Shown here: positions 5,615-9,958 of the stretch, one piece after another
Position numbering within the stretch: position 1 is the first letter of the stretch
How the letters are laid out: each line of letters opens with the position of its first letter
NCBI GenBank assembly: GCA_031119595.1
Contig: JAVHXX010000128.1
Location: 1 to 9,958 of the forward strand
From: Patulibacter sp.
GTDB lineage: Bacteria; Actinomycetota; Thermoleophilia; Solirubrobacterales; Solirubrobacteraceae
Length of the DNA: 9,958 bases
Direction of reading: 5' to 3'
Notes under the pieces: model-generated
Database searches by the model: none
What the model was told of the DNA's origin: nothing
The model's input: the letters and a program-made list of their open reading frames with translations, nothing else
Program-made: the position numbers and the translations under genes

Positions 5615-6712
5615 ATGAGCATCCCCGCGTTCGATCCCCGCACCCCGGTCCTCCCGCTCCGGGCGGAGATCGACGAAGCGGTCGGCCGTGTCCTCGACTC
5701 GGGCGCGTTCATCCTCGGACCCGAGGTCTCCGCCTTCGAGGAGGCGTTCGCCCGGTGGCTCGGGGCGAAACACGTGGTCGGCGTCGCGAACGGCACCGAG
5801 GCGATCACCATCGCGCTGCGTGCCCTCGGGGTCGGTCCGGGCGACGAGGTCATCGTCCCCTCGTTCACGTTCTACGCCTCCGCCGAGGCGATCCCCCCGA
5901 CCGGGGCAAGCCCGGTCTTCTGCGACGTCGATCCGCTCACCCGCTGCGTCACCGCCGACACCGTGCGGGCCGCGATCACGCCCCGCACGAAGGCCGTGCT
6001 CGTCGTCCACCTCTTCGGCAACGTCGCGCCGGTCGCCGAGATCGCCGCGCTCGGCGTCCCGGTCGTCGAGGACACCGCCCAGGCGACCGGTGCCGACGGC
6101 ACCCGCGCCGACGGCACCGTGGCGAAGGCCGGCACCCTCGGCGCGGCCGGCACGTTCTCGTTCTACCCGTCGAAGAACCTCGGCGGCTTCGGCGACGGCG
6201 GCGCGATCGTCACCGACGACGACGCGGTCGCCGAGCAGGCCCGCCTCCTGCGTCTGCACGGCTCGCGCGCGAAGGACACGTACCTCGAGGTCGGGTACAA
6301 CAGCCGCCTCGACGCCATCCAGGCCGCGATCCTCGGGGTGCTCCTCCCGCACGTGCCCGCGTGGGTCGAACATCGCCGCGCGGCGGCCGCGCGGTACCGG
6401 GCGAGCGCCCTCGCCGACGCGGTCGGACTGCCCGCCGACGGGCCCTCGTCGAGCCCGGCCTGGAACCTCTGGGTCGTGACCCACCCCGAGGCCGACCGCA
6501 TCGCCGCCGGCCTGCAGGAGCGCGGCATCGAGGCCCGCGCCTACTACCGCCAGCCGATCCACCTCCAGCCCGCGATGGAGCCGTGGGCGCCGTTCGTGCC
6601 GCTGCCGCACACCACCCAGCTCGCCGCCGAGCACCTCGCGCTCCCGATCTCCGCCGCCATCACGGACGACCAGATCGACGAGGTCGCGGCCGCCGTGGCC
6701 GAGCTCGCCTGA
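5615..6712 (+). CDS. DegT/DnrJ/EryC1/StrS-family PLP aminotransferase
   Basis: This is a 365-residue PLP enzyme of the sugar aminotransferase family. Members usually move an amino group from Glu or Gln to a keto-sugar nucleotide for cell-envelope glycans or glycosylated metabolites. Visible hallmarks are GVANGTEAITIALRALG (56-72) for phosphate binding, GDEVIVPSFTFYASAEAI (77-92), VEDTAQATGA (151-160) with Asp153 expected to pair with the pyridine nitrogen, FSFYPSKNLGGFGDGGA (181-197) with Lys187 as the Schiff-base lysine, and GYNSRLDAIQAAIL (227-240). The C-terminal part (YYRQPIHLQPA) is also typical. Residues 160-169 hold a tandem ADGTR/ADGTV duplication. ATG 5615 was chosen from the TAGATT spacing. 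No sugar-nucleotide or glycosyltransferase gene is adjacent, so the substrate cannot be named. The gene diverges from the RDD array. Confidence 0.9.
   Translation: MSIPAFDPRTPVLPLRAEIDEAVGRVLDSGAFILGPEVSAFEEAFARWLGAKHVVGVANGTEAITIALRALGVGPGDEVIVPSFTFYASAEAIPPTGASPVFCDVDPLTRCVTADTVRAAITPRTKAVLVVHLFGNVAPVAEIAALGVPVVEDTAQATGADGTRADGTVAKAGTLGAAGTFSFYPSKNLGGFGDGGAIVTDDDAVAEQARLLRLHGSRAKDTYLEVGYNSRLDAIQAAILGVLLPHVPAWVEHRRAAAARYRASALADAVGLPADGPSSSPAWNLWVVTHPEADRIAAGLQERGIEARAYYRQPIHLQPAMEPWAPFVPLPHTTQLAAEHLALPISAAITDDQIDEVAAAVAELA
6092..6121 (+). repeat. 15-bp in-frame tandem duplication inside the aminotransferase gene
   Basis: Two adjacent 15-bp units (6092-6106 and 6107-6121) share their first 12 bases, GCCGACGGCACC, and encode ADGTR then ADGTV (residues 160-169). 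The segment between the conserved AQATG and FSFYPSK blocks is about five residues longer than I expect for the family, which fits a five-codon duplication. It lies in a surface-type loop just before the PLP lysine. Confidence 0.6.
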
Positions 6713-6768
6713 CGCAGCGCGGCGTTCAGCTCGTCCTCGACACGCCACGGATCTCGTCATCCGAGGCT

Positions 6769-6788
6769 GGGACGGCCTCCGGCGTCCC
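6769..6788 (+). terminator. stem-loop after the aminotransferase gene
   Basis: GGGACG pairs with CGTCCC, and an inner CC/GG pair follows one bulged G, giving an 8-bp stem around a TCC loop. It starts 56 nt after the stop at 6712 and lies upstream of the ABC operon promoter. No T-tract follows. Its position suits a terminator that separates the two units. Confidence 0.35.
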
Positions 6789-6875
6789 GAATCGTCTCGG
6801 CTTGCAGCGGATAGCCGGATTACCACCCCGTCGCGCGCACCGGTAAGTGGACTGTTGCGCGGCAATGCATTCCAC

Positions 6876-6905
6876 CGCGTATGTGACTAGGGTCACGTCT
6901 ACGCG
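6876..6905 (+). promoter_or_regulatory. -10 element within a 30-bp two-part inverted repeat; candidate operator of the sugar ABC operon
   Basis: Inner arms GTGAC (6883-6887) and GTCAC (6892-6896) flank TAGG. Outer arms CGCGTA (6876-6881) and TACGCG (6900-6905) are also perfect inverted repeats, nearly concentric with the inner pair (spacers of 1 and 3 nt). TAGGGT at 6888-6893, a good -10 preceded by TGAC, sits in the centre; no clear -35 was found. Transcription would start near 6900, leaving a leader of about 35-40 nt. A protein bound here would block the promoter, as LacI- or similar repressors do in sugar operons. The repressor identity is an inference and no regulator gene is in the window. 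Confidence 0.5.
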
Positions 6906-6927
6906 ACCGATGTTCCCGGGTCCGCGA

Positions 6928-6933
6928 GGGAGG
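6928..6933 (+). promoter_or_regulatory. Shine-Dalgarno sequence GGGAGG of the ABC ATPase gene
   Basis: GGGAGG ends 5 nt before ATG 6939 but only 2 nt before the adjacent in-frame ATG 6936. The spacing therefore favours 6939 as the true start. It is one of only two strong ribosome sites on the forward strand here, the other being AGGAG at 8183-8187. Confidence 0.65.
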
Positions 6934-6938
6934 AAATG

Positions 6939-8159
6939 ATGGCCGGCGTCACCCTGGACGGCATCACGAAGATCTATCCGAACGCCGACGAACCGGCGGT
7001 GTCGTCGCTCGACCTCGCGATCGGTGACGGCGAGTTCATGGTGCTCGTCGGACCCTCCGGCTGCGGCAAGACGACCGCGCTGCGGATGATCGCCGGGCTC
7101 GAGGACATCTCGGCCGGCGAGCTGCGCATCGGCGACCGTGTGGTCAACCACATGCCGTCGCGCGACCGCGACATCGCGATGGTGTTCCAGAGCTACGCGC
7201 TCTACCCGCACCTCTCGGTCTACGAGAACATCGCCTTCGGCCTGCGGATCCAGAAGGTCGCGAAGGACGAGATCGACAAGCGCGTCCGCGAGGCCAGCCG
7301 CGCCCTCGACCTCGACGACTTCCTGCAGCGCAAGCCGCGCGCCCTCTCGGGCGGCCAACGTCAGCGCGTGGCGATGGGCCGCGCGATCGTGCGCAAGCCC
7401 GCCGCGTTCCTCATGGACGAGCCGCTGTCGAACCTCGACGCGAAGCTGCGCGTGCAGACCCGCTCGGAGATCGCGAAGCTCCAGCAGGACCTCGGCGTCA
7501 CCACCATCTACGTCACCCACGACCAGGTCGAGGCGCTCACGATGGGCGATCGCGTGGCCGTGATGCGCAAGGGCGTGCTCCAGCAGGTCGACGCACCCCA
7601 GGTGCTCTACGACCGCCCCGTCAACCTCTTCGTCGGCGGGTTCATCGGCAGCCCCTCCATGAACATGCTCGAGGCGCGCCTCATCCCCGAGGGCGACGGT
7701 TACCGTGCCGACCTCGGCGGCCAGTCGCTCGTGCTCGACGCGGAGCTCGTCGCGGCCCGCCCGGCGCTGAAGCAGTACGCGAACCGCGAGGTCGTGCTCG
7801 GCGTGCGGCCCGAGGAACTCGAGGACGCCGCGCTCGTCAGCGACCCGCCCGCCGACCGGATCCTCAAGGGCATCCTGCGCCTGCGCGAGGCGCTCGGCTC
7901 GGAGATCATGGCCCACCTCGAGATCGACGCCACGCCGGCCCGCACCGACGAGGCCCGCGAGCTCGCCGCCGACACCGGCCTCACCGCCCTCGACCACGCG
8001 AAGCCCGGCGCCACCGTCGTGGGCCGCTTCGGGCCGCGGAGCAAGGTCGCCGTCGACGACACCGTCGAGGCGTTCGTCGACACCCGCAATCTGCACTTCT
8101 TCGACCCCCAGACGGGTCTGGGCATCTACGACCAAGTCCCGGTCGCCCAGGCCGTCTAG
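6939..8159 (+). CDS. ABC transporter ATP-binding protein, MalK/UgpC/MsmK type
   Basis: This is the 406-residue ATPase of a CUT1 carbohydrate importer, cytoplasmic and driving a pair of permeases. The motifs are complete: Walker A GPSGCGKTT (38-46), Q-loop FQSYALYPHLSVYENIAFG (83-101, Gln84), signature LSGGQRQR (136-143), Walker B FLMDEP (157-162), D-loop SNLD (164-167) and H-loop YVTHD (191-195, His194). The C-terminal OB-type regulatory region (about 236-390) contains GVRPEEL and ends VDTRNLHFFDPQTG. It is some 35-45 residues longer than classic MalK/UgpC, with an extra stretch about 331-360 rich in Ala and acidic residues. MAGVTLDGITKIYPN is a typical N-terminus and fits the GGGAGG spacing; ATG 6936 would add one Met. 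It leads the operon, 33 bp before the binding-protein gene. MsmK-like ATPases can serve several transporters, so the substrate cannot be read from this gene. Confidence 0.95.
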   Translation: MAGVTLDGITKIYPNADEPAVSSLDLAIGDGEFMVLVGPSGCGKTTALRMIAGLEDISAGELRIGDRVVNHMPSRDRDIAMVFQSYALYPHLSVYENIAFGLRIQKVAKDEIDKRVREASRALDLDDFLQRKPRALSGGQRQRVAMGRAIVRKPAAFLMDEPLSNLDAKLRVQTRSEIAKLQQDLGVTTIYVTHDQVEALTMGDRVAVMRKGVLQQVDAPQVLYDRPVNLFVGGFIGSPSMNMLEARLIPEGDGYRADLGGQSLVLDAELVAARPALKQYANREVVLGVRPEELEDAALVSDPPADRILKGILRLREALGSEIMAHLEIDATPARTDEARELAADTGLTALDHAKPGATVVGRFGPRSKVAVDDTVEAFVDTRNLHFFDPQTGLGIYDQVPVAQAV

Positions 8160-8192
8160 CCCTCCGTTCACGCACCACCCACAGGAGCTCTC

Positions 8193-9551
8193 GTGAAGCA
8201 ATCCCTCAAGCTGGCGTCCGCATTCGCGGCCGCCGGTCTCGCCACGGCCGGCATCGCCGGCTGCGGCAGCGACTCCAAGTCGGACAGCTCGTCCGCCAGC
8301 ACCGCGACCCCGGCTGCAGCCGCCCCGACGTCGGCGTCCACCGACGTCAAGGGCAAGCTCTCGATGGTCGGCATCTGGACCGGCGACGAGCAGAAGTCGT
8401 TCAAGGCCGTCCTCTCGGCGTTCGAGGCGAAGTACCCGGGCGTCACCGTCAAGTACACCTCCGCCGGCGACAACACCCCGACCGTCCTCTCGACGGCCGT
8501 CGCGGGTGGCTCCCCGCCGGACCTCGCGTCGGTCGGTCAGCCGGGCCTCGTGAAGGACTTCGTCGCGAAGAAGGCCCTCCAGCCGATCACCTTCGCGCAG
8601 GACACGATCTCGGCCGAGTACCCCGCCGACATCGCCAAGCTCGGCACCATCGACGACAAGCTCTACAGCTTCATCTTCAAGGCCGCCAACAAGTCGACCA
8701 TCTGGTACAACGTCAAGGCGTTCACGGACGCCGGCGTCACGCCCCCGAAGACGTGGGACGAGTTCCTCACCGACGCCAAGACCCTCGGTTCGTCCGGCAC
8801 CCCGGCGTACTCGATCGGCGGCGCCGACGGTTGGACCCTCACCGACCTCTTCGAGAACATCTACATCCGTCAGGCGGGTGCAGACAAGTACGACCAGCTC
8901 TCCGACCACACCATCCCGTGGACGGACGCCTCGGTGAAGACCGCCCTCACCACGATGGCGCAGATCTTCTCCGACAAGGCGAACATCGCGGGCGGCACCT
9001 CGGGCGCGCTGCAGACCGACTTCCCGACCTCCGTCGAGAACGTCTTCCAGAACCCGGCGAAGGCCGCGCAGGTCATCGAGGGCGACTTCGTCCCCGGCGT
9101 CGTCGCGTCGAAGACGAAGCTCAAGGCCAAGACCGGCTACGACGAGTTCGCGTTCCCGTCGATCAACAACTCGCCGGCGACCGTCGTCGGTGGTGGCGAC
9201 TCCGTGATCATGTTCAAGGACTCCCCGGCCGCCGAGGCGCTCGTCGAGTTCCTCGCCAGCAAGGACGCCCAGGAGGTCTGGGCGAAGCGCGGCGGCATGT
9301 CGTCGGCCAACAAGACCGTCGACCCGTCGGTCTACCCGGATGACCTGACCCGCGCGACCGCCACGGCGATCGCATCGGCGCAGACCTTCCGCTTCGACAT
9401 GTCCGACCTCGCGCCCGTCGACTTCGGCGGCACCGCCGGCCAGGGCGAGTGGAAGATCCTCCAGGACTTCCTCGCGAAGCCGACCGACGTCGACGGCACC
9501 GCCGACAAGCTCGAAAAGGCCGCCGCGAAGGCGTACAAGGCCTCCAAGTAG
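8193..9551 (+). CDS. ABC sugar transporter solute-binding lipoprotein (family 1)
   Basis: This is a 452-residue extracellular binding protein of the MalE/UgpB-like family 1, which captures the solute and delivers it to the permeases. The N-terminus is a lipoprotein signal, KLASAFAAAGLATAG, then lipobox IAGC with Cys24 as the lipid-modified residue. A Ser/Ala/Thr-rich linker follows (about 25-52). Family features include FEAKYPGVTVKY, the VAGGSPPDLASVG segment, WYNVKAFTDAGVTPPKTWDEF and, near the C-terminus, the typical FLASKDAQEVWAKRGG. Start GTG 8193 is supported by AGGAG (8183-8187) five nt upstream. Codon use is strongly biased to C- and G-ending codons (almost all Lys as AAG), consistent with high expression. 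It lies between the ATPase and permease genes. A 1-4 linked glucoside or similar oligosaccharide is a guess only; the substrate is unknown. Confidence 0.93.
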   Translation: MKQSLKLASAFAAAGLATAGIAGCGSDSKSDSSSASTATPAAAAPTSASTDVKGKLSMVGIWTGDEQKSFKAVLSAFEAKYPGVTVKYTSAGDNTPTVLSTAVAGGSPPDLASVGQPGLVKDFVAKKALQPITFAQDTISAEYPADIAKLGTIDDKLYSFIFKAANKSTIWYNVKAFTDAGVTPPKTWDEFLTDAKTLGSSGTPAYSIGGADGWTLTDLFENIYIRQAGADKYDQLSDHTIPWTDASVKTALTTMAQIFSDKANIAGGTSGALQTDFPTSVENVFQNPAKAAQVIEGDFVPGVVASKTKLKAKTGYDEFAFPSINNSPATVVGGGDSVIMFKDSPAAEALVEFLASKDAQEVWAKRGGMSSANKTVDPSVYPDDLTRATATAIASAQTFRFDMSDLAPVDFGGTAGQGEWKILQDFLAKPTDVDGTADKLEKAAAKAYKASK

Positions 9552-9563
9552 GCACCTGAGTCC

Positions 9564-9958
9564 ATGAGCGCGGCGAGCAGCACACCAGGGAGCGGCCCGG
9601 GCCCGGAGGCCCGGGATCCGCACCGCTGGGGCAGGCGACTGACGTCGGGGATCTTCCTCGGCCCGGCCGTCCTGCTGCTGCTCGTCTGGCTCGTGTACCC
9701 GACCCTCTCGACGATCAAGCGCAGCTTCTTCGACCGCAGCGGCGACCACTTCGTGTGGTTCGCGAACTACAAGCAGATCTTCACGACCGACACGCTCGTG
9801 AAGGCGCTCGAGAACAACGCGCTGTGGGTGGCCGTGGTCCCCGCGCTCGTCACGGCGATCGGCCTGATCCTGGCCGTCCTCGTCGACAAGATCAAATGGC
9901 AGGTCGCGTTCCGCCTCGCGATCTTCATGCCGATGGCGATCTCGCTGTTCGCCGCCGG
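9564..9958 (+). CDS. ABC sugar transporter permease, MalF/UgpA type (5' part, cut by window end)
   Basis: ATG 9564 opens a frame that runs off the right edge after 131 complete codons, so the gene is incomplete here rather than broken. The beginning (about 1-25) is a Ser/Gly/Pro/Arg-rich cytoplasmic stretch. A first helix follows, GIFLGPAVLLLLVWLVYPT (29-47), with the LxPAxxLLLxxLxYP pattern typical of the first CUT1 permease, then YKQIFTT, a second helix about 86-108 and the start of a third from about 115. The EAA cytoplasmic loop that contacts the ATPase would lie beyond the window. The start is 12 bp after the binding-protein stop with no clear Shine-Dalgarno sequence, suggesting translational coupling. 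A strong stem-loop overlaps codons 11-18. A second permease gene is expected to the right. Confidence 0.9.
   Translation, partial: MSAASSTPGSGPGPEARDPHRWGRRLTSGIFLGPAVLLLLVWLVYPTLSTIKRSFFDRSGDHFVWFANYKQIFTTDTLVKALENNALWVAVVPALVTAIGLILAVLVDKIKWQVAFRLAIFMPMAISLFAA
9596..9615 (+). promoter_or_regulatory. perfect 8-bp GC stem-loop at the start of the permease gene, possible intra-operon attenuator
   Basis: CCCGGGCC (9596-9603) and GGCCCGGG (9608-9615) are exact reverse complements around a 4-nt CGGA loop. It begins 44 nt after the binding-protein stop and 32 nt into the permease gene. In many sugar ABC operons a stem-loop after the binding-protein gene stops the 3' exonuclease or part of transcription, making binding protein exceed permease. 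Here the element lies inside coding sequence, in a variable Gly/Pro-rich stretch. The structure is seen directly; the role is inferred. Confidence 0.5.

Noticed and set aside
5464..6846. A 460-codon forward frame overlapping the aminotransferase
   Set aside because: Its translation is mostly Arg/Gly/Pro runs, in another frame over a gene with a full PLP aminotransferase motif set.
6713..6935. Short inverted repeat TTACC...GGTAA near 6820-6845 as an extra regulatory site
   Set aside because: A five-base arm with a long spacer is expected by chance, and nothing else marks it.
6726..9749. A 1007-codon reverse-strand open frame opposite the ABC operon
   Set aside because: It is antisense to three clear ABC genes. 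Its translation is Arg/Asp/Gly/Val/Leu repeats (GRR, VDG, LEDV) as expected from C/G-ending codons read backwards, and it shows no domain.
1..9958. CRISPR array, tRNA/rRNA, insertion sequence, integrase, phage or defence genes
   Set aside because: No regularly spaced repeats, no tRNA cloverleaf or CCA-type ends, no transposase or integrase motifs, and no shift in base composition were seen.

Overview
The window is very GC-rich, C/G-ending-codon DNA with short gaps and several SD-less genes. Its proteins look like those of a high-GC actinobacterial lineage, and Thermoleophilia/Solirubrobacterales is my best guess. The lineage is inferred from protein style and base composition only; no rRNA or other taxonomic marker is present.

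Layout: (1) 98-1537, forward, a secreted protein of unknown function, probably a beta-propeller. (2) 1616-2668, forward, purM, the AIR synthetase of purine synthesis, with motif spellings closer to the archaeal-type branch of the family. (3) 2715-5567, reverse, a tight run of four different RDD-family membrane proteins, with two overlapping gene junctions and one 24-bp gap. It converges on purM and diverges from the next gene. (4) 5615-6712, forward, a DegT/DnrJ/EryC1/StrS-type PLP sugar aminotransferase. (5) 6939 to the right edge, forward, a CUT1-type carbohydrate ABC importer operon: MalK/UgpC-like ATPase, lipoprotein solute-binding protein, and the first permease, which is cut off by the window end.

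Regulatory structure. Three forward genes (98, 1616, 5615) lack a Shine-Dalgarno sequence and carry a -10-like hexamer ending 7-8 nt before the start codon, as expected for leaderless transcripts. The ABC operon is different: it has a clear SD and a longer leader, and its probable -10 (TAGGGT) lies inside a 30-bp two-part inverted repeat, a good operator candidate. A perfect 8-bp GC stem-loop lies just inside the permease gene, 44 nt after the binding-protein stop. It could make the binding protein more abundant than the permease.

How the genes work together: the last three form one sugar uptake system. The four RDD genes look co-transcribed and translationally coupled, so they may act together, but their role is unknown. 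The secreted protein, purM and the aminotransferase look like separate transcription units. No RNA gene, CRISPR array, insertion sequence or integrase was seen, and no gap between genes exceeds 300 bases. I found no clear new defence or mobile system; the four-gene RDD array is the least explained part.
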